Shown: one piece after another, positions 1 to 9,362 of the stretch
Numbering within the stretch: the stretch's first letter is position 1
Layout of the letters: each line of letters opens with the position of its first letter
Assembly: GCF_014287515.2 (NCBI RefSeq)
Contig: NZ_CP092473.1
Coordinates: forward strand, 236,501-300,500
DNA length: 64,000 nucleotides
From: Roseburia rectibacter
GTDB taxonomy: Bacteria > Bacillota > Clostridia > Lachnospirales > Lachnospiraceae
Direction: 5' to 3'
Translations under genes and position numbers: made by a program
Notes under the pieces: model-generated
The model's input: the letters and a program-made list of their open reading frames with translations, nothing else
Told to the model about the DNA's origin: nothing
Databases searched by the model: none

Positions 1-2
1 GT

Positions 3-101
3 GAAGAGGATGTTTTGATCAGCAATTATAAGGATGTTGTAAAAACAGAGCATGGGATTCATTTAAGACCATATGAGGCAAAGGTGTTTTACCGGAAATA
101 A
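3..101 (+). CDS. GH13 alpha-glucosidase, C-terminal end only
   Basis: Only the last 32 codons lie in the window; the gene starts upstream of base 1. The visible tail reads ...VLISNYKDV...GIHLRPYEAKVFYRK. This is the ending typical of oligo-1,6-glucosidase / alpha-glucosidase GH13 enzymes, where LRPYEA precedes the C-terminus. Such enzymes hydrolyse short alpha-glucosides in the cytoplasm. The following genes are an alpha-galactosidase remnant and a fructokinase, which fits a raffinose/sucrose/melibiose utilisation operon. The family call rests on a short stretch. Confidence 0.6.
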   Translation, partial: EEDVLISNYKDVVKTEHGIHLRPYEAKVFYRK

Positions 102-177
102 GTTTTACCATTGAATTTTACCAATTATAAAAAGTGGCACTTCTTAATGATATATTTTGTTCGGAAAGGGGAAAATT

Positions 178-1412
178 ATGGCGATCATCATAGATCAGGA
201 GCAGAAACTGCTCACACCGCATACAATTACTTTGCACACAAAAAATACGACGTATCAGATGGCTGTCGGCGCTTATGGACAACTGCTCCATCTGTATTAC
301 GGACCGCGGTTAGACGGTGATATGCGGTATCTTCTGACCTATTATGACAGGGGGGGTTCCGGCAATCCGTATGAGGCAGAGTGCGATAAGACATATTCCA
401 TGGATGCACTGCCGCAGGAATATCCGTGTTTTGGAACCGGGGATTTCCGCAGCCCGGCATTTGTGCTGAAAAATGCAGATGGAAGCTATTGTGCCGATCT
501 GCGGTTCGTATCCTGTGAGGTATGTAAAGGAAAATACCAGATTCCGGGATTTCCGGCAGTTTATGATGAGACCGGGACAGAGAGTGAAACGTTAAAGGTA
601 TATTTAGAGGATGCCGTAAGCGGCGTGCAGGTAACACTGCTTTACGGTGTATTTGCAGAACTTGATATTATTACCAGGGCGGTTCAGATTACCAATCATG
701 GCGATAAGACCGTCCATATTGAAAAATCTGCAAGTGCTGTGCTTGATTTTATGAATGGAGAATTTGATGTCATTCATTTTCATGGCAGACACGGGATGGA
801 GCGGATTTTTGAACGCACGTCCGTGGAGCATGGCAATCAGGTATTTGGCAGCAGGCGTGGCGCTTCGAGCCACCAGCAGAATCCATTTGTGATGCTGGCT
901 GGAAAACAGACAGGGGAGGATGCCGGCGAATGTTATGGCTGTATGCTTTTATACAGCGGCAATTTCAAAGCAGAGGCAGAAAAAGACCAGTATGAGCAGA
1001 CAAGGCTTGTGATGGGCTTATCCGATGAAATGTTTTCCTGGAGATTAGAGCCGGGAGAGACATTTGATACACCGGAGGCAGTGTTAAGCTATTCTGCAGA
1101 TGGTTTTTCTGCGCTTTCCTGGAATCTGCACCGTCTGATCCGAAGCCATATCTGCCGCAGTGCATACCGTGATACGAAAAGACCGGTACTTATCAATAAC
1201 TGGGAGGCAACCTATTTCGATTTTACCGGGTTGAGGTTGTCGGAACAAAGACAGATGGTACAAACGGACAGCACATCAATGAAACACCGAACGCAGTTGA
1301 ACCGGATTACTTCACAGGAGCACAGCTTGTACATGCAGGCGTGCCAATCCCACGCATGGACAACGAGTACCGTGCATGGCAGATGTATATAAAAGAAATG
1401 CAGGAAAATTGA
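178..1412 (+). pseudogene. GH36 alpha-galactosidase with internal deletion and frameshift
   Basis: The first ~347 residues are the N-terminal beta-sandwich and the start of the barrel of a GH36 alpha-galactosidase, ending at RPVLINNWEATYFDFTG (about base 1229). An intact enzyme is roughly 730 residues. The sequence then changes frame: from base 1230 another frame reads ~60 residues containing YFTGAQLVHAGVPIPRMDN and ending at TGA 1410-1412, which resembles a GH36 C-terminus. About 330 residues, including the barrel region that carries the catalytic aspartates, appear to be missing and the join is out of frame. The open frame instead runs to 1392 with an unrelated tail. I chose ATG 178 because GGAAAGGGG lies 6 bases upstream. 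The product should be inactive. A local assembly error cannot be excluded. Confidence 0.75.
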
Positions 1413-1478
1413 GTAACGTCCCAACAACCTCTACCAGAACTTCATCCCCAGCATACGCAGAAGAAAGGAGCACACACA

Positions 1479-2447
1479 ATGAATAAACAATATGATGTAG
1501 TCGCCCTCGGCGAATTATTAATTGATTTTACAGAAAACGGCACCAGTGGTCAGGGCAACCCGGTTTATGAAGCAAATCCGGGCGGAGCACCCTGCAACGT
1601 GCTTTCCATGTTGAACAGATTAGGGCATCAGACCGCATTTTTAGGAAAAGTCGGAAATGACATCTTCGGCAGACAGCTCCGTTCCACCGTGGAATCAGCC
1701 GGGATTAATGTGGAAGGACTTCTGACGGATGAAGATGTGCGCACCACCCTTGCATTTGTTGAGACAAAACCGGACGGTGACAGAGACTTTTCTTTTTACC
1801 GGAATCCGGGCGCAGATATGATGCTTCGGGAAGAGGAAGTCCGGGATGATATTATTGCAGCCGGAAAAATCTTTCATTTTGGTACATTGTCCATGACGAA
1901 TGAGCCGGTCAGAAGTGCGACAAAACATGCGATTGCTGTTGCAAAAGAAAATGGTGCACTCATTTCCTTTGATCCGAATATCAGGGAACCGCTCTGGAAG
2001 GACATGGAGGAAGCAAAAGAGCAGACTGCTTATGGACTGTCCGTTTGTGATATTTTAAAAATATCAGACAATGAGATCCAGTGGTTTTCCGGAAAAGAGG
2101 ATTATACAGAAGGTATCCGTATGCTGCAGCAGACATATCAGATCCCGCTGATTCTGTTATCTATGGGACGGGACGGAAGCAGAGTCTATTATAAAAATAT
2201 GATTGTGGAAGTACCTGCATTTTTACAGAAAAACACGATCGAAACAACCGGTGCAGGAGACACTTTCGGTGCATGCTGCCTGCATTACATATTACAGTAT
2301 GGATTAATGGAACTTACTGAACAACAGTTAAAAGATATGCTTACATTTGCAAACGCAGCGGCATCGATCATCACAACAAGAAAAGGTGCACTGCGCGTGA
2401 TGCCGTCCCTAGAAGAGATTCAAAACTATTTCGAAAGTATTTCTTAA
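1479..2447 (+). CDS. scrK: Fructokinase (PfkB family)
   Basis: A 322-residue ribokinase/PfkB-family sugar kinase. The N-terminal GELLIDF and NPGGAPCNVLSMLNRLG segments and the second PfkB signature ETTGAGDTFGACCL, with its catalytic Asp in GAGD, are intact, as is the N-terminal lid. Bacterial fructokinases of this subgroup make fructose 6-phosphate from fructose released by sucrose or raffinose cleavage in the cytoplasm. The gene follows two glycoside hydrolase genes, which supports fructose as substrate, but PfkB specificity cannot be read from sequence alone. AAAGGAG lies before the ATG. Confidence 0.8.
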   Translation: MNKQYDVVALGELLIDFTENGTSGQGNPVYEANPGGAPCNVLSMLNRLGHQTAFLGKVGNDIFGRQLRSTVESAGINVEGLLTDEDVRTTLAFVETKPDGDRDFSFYRNPGADMMLREEEVRDDIIAAGKIFHFGTLSMTNEPVRSATKHAIAVAKENGALISFDPNIREPLWKDMEEAKEQTAYGLSVCDILKISDNEIQWFSGKEDYTEGIRMLQQTYQIPLILLSMGRDGSRVYYKNMIVEVPAFLQKNTIETTGAGDTFGACCLHYILQYGLMELTEQQLKDMLTFANAAASIITTRKGALRVMPSLEEIQNYFESIS

Positions 2448-2538
2448 ACTTGCTAAGAATGTCTTGGAATTATGCACAGAATCATATAATATATATGGTA
2501 AACCGAAGCGGTGAGCAGTACAGACAGGTGGAGGGAGC

Positions 2539-3231
2539 ATGAAACGGACATTAGGAATGGTATTTTTCCTGGTAGTGTTAGCAGGCACAGCGGGCTGTGG
2601 AGAGAAAAATACTGCAGATATAACTGCACAGGAAAATAATCAGACGGAGCAGACAGAACAGACGTTAGAAGAACATTTTTTCTCGGCAGAACAGGATGAA
2701 CAGAATTATAATGTGCTGGAAGAATTTTCTGAAGATGAGGAATATCCGGAGCTTGCAGCATTTTTAGAGGAATATTATCAGATCCCGGAGGAAGAGTGCA
2801 AAGAGACACGGTATTACTATAATTATACGGATCTTGATGAAGATGGAACGGATGAGATCGTTGCGGTTACGATCGGTGATACGACATCAGATACACGTGG
2901 GGATGCGGCACTTGTTTTAAGACCGGAAGAAAACGGTCAGTTTGAGGTGCTTGGAACATTTCTACAGATCCATACGCCGGTAATGATCAGTGATGAGCTG
3001 GAAAATGGCTGGCATACGATTATTTTTCCAATCTATGGCGGTGGTCAGGAATCCGGATTTATCAGTGCAGTTTATACGGAAGGAACAGGGTATCAGCTCG
3101 ACGAGGAAAGTTTTGTGCGGGAAGAACCAAAAGTTTCCGGTGACAGGATTTTATCGGATAATCTGATCAATGATATGGATACTGACAATTATCTGACGAT
3201 CGCGCCACGTGATACGGAGAGCCAGAACTGA
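2539..3231 (+). CDS. Putative lipoprotein of unknown function
   Basis: A 230-residue protein. Residues 1-20 form a lipoprotein signal with lipobox VLAGTAGC, so the mature protein should be anchored outside the cytoplasmic membrane. A Gln/Glu/Thr-rich linker follows. The acidic segment YTDLDEDGTDEIVAVTIGD resembles the short Asp-rich calcium-binding loop of VCBS/FG-GAP-like repeats. No enzyme motif was recognised. It stands alone between the fructokinase and gdpP, with GGAGG just before the ATG. Confidence 0.7.
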   Translation: MKRTLGMVFFLVVLAGTAGCGEKNTADITAQENNQTEQTEQTLEEHFFSAEQDEQNYNVLEEFSEDEEYPELAAFLEEYYQIPEEECKETRYYYNYTDLDEDGTDEIVAVTIGDTTSDTRGDAALVLRPEENGQFEVLGTFLQIHTPVMISDELENGWHTIIFPIYGGGQESGFISAVYTEGTGYQLDEESFVREEPKVSGDRILSDNLINDMDTDNYLTIAPRDTESQN

Positions 3232-3265
3232 ATACAGCAGGATCAGACTGCAAATGGAAAGAAAA

Positions 3266-3306
3266 GGGAATCGGGCAGATGAGGTGACTGCGTCGGTTCC
3301 TTTTTT
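3266..3306 (+). terminator. Rho-independent terminator after the lipoprotein gene
   Basis: An imperfect stem (GGAATCGGGCAG pairing with CTGCGTCGGTTCC) is followed by TTTTTT, 35 bases after the lipoprotein stop. It separates that gene from the gdpP promoter. Confidence 0.6.
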
Positions 3307-3315
3307 AAAAAGTAC

Positions 3316-3344
3316 TTTATCTTAAGGGGGCAAAATGCTATAAT
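3316..3344 (+). promoter_or_regulatory. Sigma-A promoter of gdpP-rplI-dnaB
   Basis: TTTATC at 3316-3321 and TATAAT at 3339-3344 are separated by 17 bases. The predicted 5' leader to the gdpP ATG is about 85 bases and shows no recognised riboswitch. Confidence 0.6.
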
Positions 3345-3435
3345 TGTTAGCAAAGACTATTCCAAGACGGATGGAAAAGTAAGCAGTGATGAGCACATTT
3401 CCTGCCGTAGGTTTCTTTTTATTTAGGAGAAGACT

Positions 3436-5490
3436 ATGAAAAGTAATAAAGTAAAGCTCAGAGGGAGACTTCGTAAATCTCTCTACTGGCCGATGTTCAT
3501 GACGATTCTTCTGGTATGTATGAATGTTGTCATCTATACGGAAGATATATTGTCAGGTATTATGTTTTCGATATTTACGGCAATCTATTTTGTTGTTTCC
3601 ATGATCGTGTATGTCAGGAATAAGCCGGTGTTGGTTAATGAACTGATCAACTTCGCAACGCAGTACGGAACAGTACAAAAGCAGCTCTTAAATGAGTTTG
3701 AAATACCGTATGCACTCGTCGATTATAATGCAAAGATATTATGGGTCAATGAGCAGTTTACAGAACTGACCGGTAAGGATAAAAAATATCACAAATCGAT
3801 CACGACGATTTTTCCGGCACTGACAAAGGAACTTCTGCAGAAGAGTGATGGAGAGAAATCCATAAACCTCACGCTGAAAGAACAGGATTTTCGTGTTGCC
3901 TTAAAAAGAATCTACTTTGAAGAGTTAAACAGCGTGGACAGTCTTGTTACACTTGATGAGAGTAACGAATATCTGACGGCGGTATATCTCTTTGATGAGA
4001 CAGAAAAGAATCAGTACATGAGAGAGAACCAGGAACAGAAAATGGTTGCTGGTCTTGTATATATCGATAACTATGACGAGGCACTTGACAGTATTGAAGA
4101 TGTCAAAAGATCTCTTCTCGTTGCCCTGATCGACCGGAAAGTCAATAAATATTTTACAGAGCTTGATGCATTAGTCCGCAAAATTGAAAAAGATAAATAT
4201 TTTGTCGTATTTAAGTATCAGTATCTTGCAAAACTCCGCGAAGACCGTTTTAGTCTGATCGAGGATGTAAAGACAGTCAAAGTCGGTAATGAAATGGCTG
4301 TGACACTAAGCATCGGTATTGGTGCCAACGGTGCCAGCTATACACAGAATTATGAGTATGCCCGTATGTCCATTGATCTTGCATTAGGACGTGGCGGTGA
4401 CCAGGTCGTTGTGCGTGACGGCGAGGAAGTCACATATTATGGTGGCAAAACACAGCAGGTAGAGCGCAACACCAGGGTCAAGGCAAGGGTAAAAGCACAT
4501 GCACTCCGTGAGATCATCGAGAGCAGGGAGCATGTGATCATTATGGGACACAGCATCAGTGATGTCGATTCCCTTGGTGCAGCGATCGGTATTTACTGTG
4601 CCGCAAAAGTACTTGGCAAGAAGGCACAGATCGTGTTAAACGAGATTACATCATCCCTGCGGCCGCTGGTAGAGTGTTTTACCGTGGAAAAAGGATACCC
4701 GGCAGATCTTTTTATCAAAAATGAAGAAGCACTTATGCTTACCAATGAAAATACATTGGTGGTTGTTGTGGATGTAAACCGTCCAAGTTACACCGAATGT
4801 CCGGAGCTGTTAAAGCGCACACAGACTGTCTGTGTATTTGACCATCACAGACAGACGAACGAGGTGATCGAGAATCCGGTACTTTCCTATGTGGAGCCGT
4901 ATGCTTCGAGTGCCTGCGAGATGATCGCCGAGGTACTGCAGTATTTTTCCGAAAATATCCGTCTTGCCCCATGTGAAGCAGACTGTATTTATGCCGGTAT
5001 CCTGATCGATACCAACAACTTTATGACAAAGACAGGTGTACGTACTTTTGAAGCGGCAGCTTATTTAAGACGTGCGGGTGCGGAAGTAACGAGAGTGCGT
5101 AAGATGCTGCGTAACGATATGGCAGCTTACAAGGCGCGGGCGGAGGCAGTCCGCCATGCGGAGGTTTATCGTGGTTCGTTTGCGATTTCCATCTGTCCGG
5201 CGGATCAGGTGGAAAGCCCGACAATCGTCTGTGCACAGGCTGCAAATGAACTTTTAAATATCGTGGGCATCAAAGCGTCTTTTGTGCTCACAGAATATCA
5301 GGGAAAAATTTATGTAAGTTCCCGTTCCATTGATGAGATCAATGTACAGCTTATCATGGAGCGCCTTGGCGGCGGCGGACACCTAAACGTTGCCGGAGCC
5401 CAGCTCACCAACTGCTCACTGCAGCAGGCAAAACATATCATTCAGGATACGATCGATGAGATGTTAAAAGAGGGCGATATATCAGAGTAA
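3436..5490 (+). CDS. gdpP: Cyclic-di-AMP phosphodiesterase GdpP
   Basis: A 684-residue membrane enzyme with the GdpP/YybT layout. Two membrane helices lie in about the first 60 residues, a PAS-like domain at ~80-160 ([17 protein letters not shown]), a degenerate GGDEF domain at ~170-335, a DHH phosphoesterase domain ([32 protein letters not shown]) and a C-terminal DHHA1 domain ([12 protein letters not shown]). The family hydrolyses c-di-AMP and so affects osmolyte transport and cell-wall stress. The metal-binding His and Asp motifs look intact. The order gdpP-rplI-dnaB is the conserved Firmicutes arrangement. Confidence 0.95.
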   Translation: MKSNKVKLRGRLRKSLYWPMFMTILLVCMNVVIYTEDILSGIMFSIFTAIYFVVSMIVYVRNKPVLVNELINFATQYGTVQKQLLNEFEIPYALVDYNAKILWVNEQFTELTGKDKKYHKSITTIFPALTKELLQKSDGEKSINLTLKEQDFRVALKRIYFEELNSVDSLVTLDESNEYLTAVYLFDETEKNQYMRENQEQKMVAGLVYIDNYDEALDSIEDVKRSLLVALIDRKVNKYFTELDALVRKIEKDKYFVVFKYQYLAKLREDRFSLIEDVKTVKVGNEMAVTLSIGIGANGASYTQNYEYARMSIDLALGRGGDQVVVRDGEEVTYYGGKTQQVERNTRVKARVKAHALREIIESREHVIIMGHSISDVDSLGAAIGIYCAAKVLGKKAQIVLNEITSSLRPLVECFTVEKGYPADLFIKNEEALMLTNENTLVVVVDVNRPSYTECPELLKRTQTVCVFDHHRQTNEVIENPVLSYVEPYASSACEMIAEVLQYFSENIRLAPCEADCIYAGILIDTNNFMTKTGVRTFEAAAYLRRAGAEVTRVRKMLRNDMAAYKARAEAVRHAEVYRGSFAISICPADQVESPTIVCAQAANELLNIVGIKASFVLTEYQGKIYVSSRSIDEINVQLIMERLGGGGHLNVAGAQLTNCSLQQAKHIIQDTIDEMLKEGDISE

Positions 5491-5552
5491 CATCAGATAG
5501 AGACCAGACAAAAGCAGCAAAAGAAACAGAAAAGAGAAAGGAAATCAGATAT

Positions 5553-5999
5553 ATGAAAGTTATCTTATTAGAAGATGTAAAAGCATTAGGGAAAAAAGGT
5601 GAGATCGTAAATGTAAGCGATGGTTATGCACGCAATGCGATTTTCCCGAAAAAGTTAGGTGTGGAGGCAACACCAAAAAACCTTAATGATTTAAAACTGC
5701 AGAACCAGCACGCAGACAAAGTGGCACAGGAGCAGTATGAAGCTGCACTGGCACTTGCGGAAGAATTAAAAGATAAAAAAGTTACCGTAAAAATGAAAGC
5801 CGGCGAGGGTGGACGTACATTCGGTTCCGTTTCCACCAAAGAAATTGCTGTTGCAGCCAAAGCACAGCTTGGCATGGAACTTGACAAAAAGAAAATGCAG
5901 TTACCGGAGCCGATCCGTACCTTTGGCGTGACAGAAGTTGCAATCAAGCTTCACCCGAAGGTAGTAGGTAAATTTAACGTACATGTAGTAGAGGGATAG
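5553..5999 (+). CDS. rplI: 50S ribosomal protein L9
   Basis: A 148-residue protein of normal L9 length. The N-terminal domain [36 protein letters not shown] is nearly canonical and is followed by the long connecting helix and the C-terminal domain. L9 binds 23S rRNA near the base of the L1 stalk. It lies between gdpP and dnaB, with only 2 bases to dnaB. GAAAGGAAAT precedes the ATG. Confidence 0.98.
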   Translation: MKVILLEDVKALGKKGEIVNVSDGYARNAIFPKKLGVEATPKNLNDLKLQNQHADKVAQEQYEAALALAEELKDKKVTVKMKAGEGGRTFGSVSTKEIAVAAKAQLGMELDKKKMQLPEPIRTFGVTEVAIKLHPKVVGKFNVHVVEG

Positions 6000-6001
6000 G
6001 A

Positions 6002-7336
6002 ATGGAAGAAACACTGATCAACCGCACGATGCCGAACAGCCGTGAGGCGGAACAGTCGGTCATCGGTTCTATGATCATGGATAAAGATGCGATCCTCACT
6101 GCAATGGAAATGCTCATCAGTGAGGATTTTTATTACAAACAGTATGGAATCCTGTTTGATACCATGGTCGAATTATACAGCAAAGGACTTCCGGTCGATC
6201 TGGTCACTTTGCAGAATAAATTAAAAGAAAAAGATGTACCGGCAGAGATTGCAAGTTTAGAGTTTGTGAGGGATCTTTTAAATGCAGTTCCAACATCGGC
6301 AAATGTAAAATATTATGCCCAGATCGTAAAAGATAACTCCATGCGGCGTAAACTCATCAAATTAAATGAAGAGATCGAAAATGAGTGCTACATGGGAAAA
6401 GAGAGTGTAGAGACGGTCATGGATATTACCGAGAAAAAGGTATTTGATCTGCTTTCCACCCGCGGTGGTGGCGGGGACTATGTACCGATCCGCCAGGTTG
6501 TTATGAACGCACTCGAAAAGATTGAGAACGCAGCAAAAACATCCGGCACCGTTACGGGAATCCCGACAGGTTTTATTGACCTTGACTACCGGACCGCAGG
6601 TTTACAGCCGTCCGATCTGATCCTGATCGCAGCGCGTCCGTCCATGGGTAAAACGGCGTTTGTTCTTAACATTGCGCAGTATGTAGCGTTTCACGAACAT
6701 ATGTGTACGGCGATCTTCTCGCTTGAGATGTCAAAGGAACAGCTTGTAAACCGTTTGTTTTCGTTGGAGTCAAGGGTAGATGCACAGGCACTCAGAACTG
6801 GTAATCTTTCAGACTCTGACTGGGAGAAGCTCATTGAGGGAGCCGGAACAATTGGCAACTCAGAGCTTATCATTGATGATACGCCGGGTATTTCCATTGC
6901 AGAAATGCGAAGCAAATGCCGGAAATACAAATTAGAGCACGACTTAAAATTGATCATCATTGACTATTTACAGTTGATGTCCGGTTCCGGCAGGGGATCT
7001 GATTCCCGTCAGCAGGAGATCTCAGATATCTCCCGTTCCTTAAAGGCACTTGCAAGGGAGCTTTCTGTGCCGGTGATTGCATTGTCCCAGCTATCACGAG
7101 CCGTAGAACAGCGTCCGGATCACCGTCCAATGCTTTCTGACCTGCGTGAGTCAGGTGCGATCGAGCAGGATGCCGACGTTGTTATGTTTATCTATCGTGA
7201 CGATTACTATAACCATGACTCTGAGATGAAAGGAATCTCAGAGATCATTATTGCCAAACAGAGAAACGGTCCGATCGGTACCGTCAATCTGGTATGGCTG
7301 CCGCAGTATACGAAGTTTGCCAATATGGAAAAATAA
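6002..7336 (+). CDS. dnaB: Replicative DNA helicase DnaB
   Basis: A 444-residue hexameric helicase, called DnaC in Bacillus. The N-terminal DnaB domain starts with PNSREAEQSVIGSMI; the RecA-like domain has Walker A (AARPSMGKTAF), Walker B (LIIIDYLQLM) and a conserved DLRESGAIEQDADVVMFIYRDDYY segment. It unwinds DNA at the fork and recruits primase. It is translationally close to rplI (2-base gap), and a terminator follows immediately. Confidence 0.97.
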   Translation: MEETLINRTMPNSREAEQSVIGSMIMDKDAILTAMEMLISEDFYYKQYGILFDTMVELYSKGLPVDLVTLQNKLKEKDVPAEIASLEFVRDLLNAVPTSANVKYYAQIVKDNSMRRKLIKLNEEIENECYMGKESVETVMDITEKKVFDLLSTRGGGGDYVPIRQVVMNALEKIENAAKTSGTVTGIPTGFIDLDYRTAGLQPSDLILIAARPSMGKTAFVLNIAQYVAFHEHMCTAIFSLEMSKEQLVNRLFSLESRVDAQALRTGNLSDSDWEKLIEGAGTIGNSELIIDDTPGISIAEMRSKCRKYKLEHDLKLIIIDYLQLMSGSGRGSDSRQQEISDISRSLKALARELSVPVIALSQLSRAVEQRPDHRPMLSDLRESGAIEQDADVVMFIYRDDYYNHDSEMKGISEIIIAKQRNGPIGTVNLVWLPQYTKFANMEK

Positions 7337-7339
7337 TGA

Positions 7340-7366
7340 AATGCTCAGGTTAACCTGAGCATTTTG
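7340..7366 (+). terminator. Terminator-like palindrome after dnaB
   Basis: ATGCTCAGGTTAACCTGAGCAT is a perfect dyad starting 4 bases after the dnaB stop and followed by a short T run. It ends the gdpP operon and lies directly before structured repeat unit A. Confidence 0.6.
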
Positions 7367-7368
7367 CG

Positions 7369-7677
7369 GTTGGCAGTAAAAGGTGTAGCTAAATTTTTTG
7401 AGTGGAAAATTGCACAAGGCGTATATCCGTTTTGTTCCAATGTCCGAAAATAAGAAAAGCTAAGTATGCCTGCGAGGTGTGTTCACAGAGTGACGTGTAC
7501 GTCTTAAACGCACCATCCGTGGCGCGTTAAGACTTTTGCTGCCATCCGTGGCAGCAAAACACTGAGCTTAGAACAGGCATACTAAGTTTTTCTAATTTTC
7601 TACCAAAGTCACAAAAGAATTTTACGCTTTGTGCAATTTACCAGTCGCTACATTTTGACACACCTTTTACTGCCAAC
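7369..7677. repeat. Solitary structured palindromic repeat (unit A)
   Basis: This 309-base unit fills most of the dnaB-to-MerR gap. Its ends are an 18-base perfect inverted repeat (GTTGGCAGTAAAAGGTGT). Inside it has the same parts as the six units at 15.3-16.4, 36.2-37.3 and 45.5-46.5 kb: a second pair of arms (GAAAATAAGAAAAGC... with GAAAATTAGAAAAAC... on the other strand), the motif GAGTGACGTG, and two hairpins with TCCG loops. It lacks the 342-base core and the partner unit found in the composite copies. No credible gene lies inside. Confidence 0.8.
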
Positions 7678-7723
7678 AGCAAATGTTTCGCACATCCTGT
7701 CGGAATAAGACGAGCGATTTTCG

Positions 7724-7752
7724 TTGTAGACATCCTTTCGAATGCTTATAAT
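7724..7752 (+). promoter_or_regulatory. Sigma-A promoter of the MerR-family gene
   Basis: TTGTAG at 7724-7729 and TATAAT at 7747-7752 are exactly 17 bases apart, 36 bases before the start codon. Confidence 0.65.
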
Positions 7753-7788
7753 ATAGGTTAGCAGATAAAAGGAAGGAGAGGAACCGGA

Positions 7789-8511
7789 ATGGAAAAGGTA
7801 CGTTACATGATTTCCGACGCTGCAAATATTGTAAATGTAGAGTCACATGTATTACGTTACTGGGAGGATGAACTGGAGCTTAATGTTCCGCGAAATGAAC
7901 TTGGGCACCGGTATTACACAAAGGAAAACATTCAGGAGTTCCAGAGGATCAAGGAATTAAAAGAACAAGGATATCAGTTGAAAGCGATCCGTATGATCGT
8001 ACATAATATGTCCCCCGATGCGCAGGCAGAGGTTGGCACTGCACATCCGGGAATAAAACAGGATCTGCACCAGGTTGCATATACGCAGGATGAAAAAGCT
8101 GTCAAGGCGGAGCATCAGTCTGGTCAGGTTACGCGCATTCAGGATGGATATGCTGCAAAACAGGATCAGCATGCAGATTTGAATCCATACACAGATTCAG
8201 GCAGAAATATGCCAGTATCTGCGCAGCATGAGAATCAGAGTGTACTTGATAACACCGATAAAATGGCACAGTTTACAGAATTGATGACGCAGATCGTCGG
8301 AACAGCGATTGCTGCAAATAATCAGGAATTGAGCCGTTGCATCAGCGAAGATGTGGGGGAACAGGTCATCAAGGAAATGAATTATCTTATGAGAGAACAG
8401 GATGAGGCGGATGAGGAACGTTTCCGGAAACTGGATGCGGCGATCCGCGGGAATCTGAAAAAGAAAGAACCCAAAAAAAGATGGGGCAGAAATAAAAAAG
8501 AAAAAGCATAA
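7789..8511 (+). CDS. MerR-family transcriptional regulator
   Basis: A 240-residue protein with an N-terminal MerR-type winged helix (MISDAANIVNVESHVLRYWEDEL...RYYTKENIQEFQRIKELKEQGYQLKAIRMIV, about residues 7-72). A low-complexity polar middle follows, then a helical C-terminal segment and a basic tail (KKKEPKKRWGRNKK). No metal-binding cysteines or drug-binding domain are visible, so the inducer is unknown. It is a single-gene unit with its own promoter and terminator. Confidence 0.8.
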   Translation: MEKVRYMISDAANIVNVESHVLRYWEDELELNVPRNELGHRYYTKENIQEFQRIKELKEQGYQLKAIRMIVHNMSPDAQAEVGTAHPGIKQDLHQVAYTQDEKAVKAEHQSGQVTRIQDGYAAKQDQHADLNPYTDSGRNMPVSAQHENQSVLDNTDKMAQFTELMTQIVGTAIAANNQELSRCISEDVGEQVIKEMNYLMREQDEADEERFRKLDAAIRGNLKKKEPKKRWGRNKKEKA

Positions 8512-8513
8512 AA

Positions 8514-8561
8514 AAACGCTATTGCATTACAGTATGATAACTGGTGCAATAGCGTTTTTTA
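8514..8561 (+). terminator. Strong terminator after the MerR gene, usable on both strands
   Basis: AACGCTATTGCA pairs with TGCAATAGCGTT around a ~20-base loop. Runs of A on the left and T on the right let it end transcription of the MerR gene and of the converging HEPN remnant. Confidence 0.85.
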
Positions 8562-8759
8562 TCATTCGCCATATCCGAAAATAATTATTTTCTCTTTCAG
8601 ATCATCAAAGTAAGGAAGAAGCTCTGGAATCATGCGGCACAGTTCAATGGCACAGTCCTGATTATAATGATGTGATTCGTCATTCCGGAGCCGTAACATG
8701 CGAAGCCATGCATTTTCATCTTCGATCAATCCACGCGTAAGGGCAGCCATAAGAATCAA
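8562..8759 (-). pseudogene. 5'-truncated HEPN protein (HI0074-like), partner of the MNT gene
   Basis: The C-terminal ~65 residues of a HEPN nucleotidyltransferase-substrate-binding-type protein, which is normally about 130 residues. ALTRGLIEDENAWLRMLRLRNDESHHYN contains the R-N-x3-H HEPN motif, so the presumed RNase active-site motif survives. The N-terminal half is absent: the upstream bases run straight into the stop codon of the nucleotidyltransferase gene, in the same frame and only four codons away. The only start is a TTG without a ribosome binding site. Intact MNT-HEPN pairs are type VII toxin-antitoxin modules in which MNT AMPylates HEPN. This copy is probably dead. Confidence 0.65.
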
Positions 8760-8768
8760 TTTTTCGGT

Positions 8769-9065
8769 TCATTTTCCTGTCCTCTCATATAAAATATGTC
8801 CGTCATTTAAAATATCTTTCATCAAAGGTTCACTTACCCTGCCGTCCAGATCAATAATATCCATGTCAAGCAGCGTAAATTCATTGTATTTTAATTCGGC
8901 AAATAAACGGTCAAAGTTATCAGCTCCTTTAATTGCAAGGTCGATATCACTGTAAGGTCCGTTATCTCCTCTGGCACGGGAGCCAAATAGAATGACTTTA
9001 TTTGCATTATATTTTTTACAGCAGGCTATAATATCTTTTTTTATTGCCGGGTCTAATTGACACAT
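8769..9065 (-). CDS. MNT-type minimal nucleotidyltransferase (antitoxin-like)
   Basis: A 98-residue protein with the complete minimal nucleotidyltransferase motif FGSRARGDNGPYSDIDLAI (GS-x10-DxD) and a later Asp in LLDMDIIDLDG that may complete the metal triad. In MNT-HEPN modules this protein neutralises the HEPN toxin by attaching AMP groups. Its partner downstream is truncated, so this may be an orphan antitoxin. No strong ribosome binding site was seen. Confidence 0.75.
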   Translation of the reverse strand: MCQLDPAIKKDIIACCKKYNANKVILFGSRARGDNGPYSDIDLAIKGADNFDRLFAELKYNEFTLLDMDIIDLDGRVSEPLMKDILNDGHILYERTGK

Positions 9066-9214
9066 CGAATCAATAACACTCCATTTTTAAATTTTTATTA
9101 TTCATGACTATTATAACTGATTTGCACCGTTTGCGCATCATATAATTTGTGCAGCATAGTTTATGTAACCGTTTGATTTTCTTGACAGCAGCAAAGATGT
9201 GGATCATTTTCTGG

Positions 9215-9350
9215 AAAATGTTACAGATACTATCTGAAAATAAAAGAAAAATGTACTAAAAAATGTTACAGATATCATATAAAAATTAAAGAAAAATGTA
9301 CTGAAAAATGTTACAATATACATTGAAAAACAAAGAAAAAATGTTAATAT
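9215..9350. repeat. Three imperfect 45-base tandem repeats, AT-rich
   Basis: AAAATGTTACA recurs at 9215, 9260 and 9305, each followed by a similar AT-rich stretch ending AAAGAAAAATGT. The array fills the gap before the truncated ATPase gene, exactly where the missing 5' end should be. Only three units with no variable spacers are present, so this is not a CRISPR. Confidence 0.75.
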
Positions 9351-9362
9351 AAGAGCAGAGAG

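Noticed and set aside
9215..9350. The 45-base tandem repeats as a CRISPR array.
   Set aside because: Units are contiguous without unique spacers, only three exist, and there are no cas genes.
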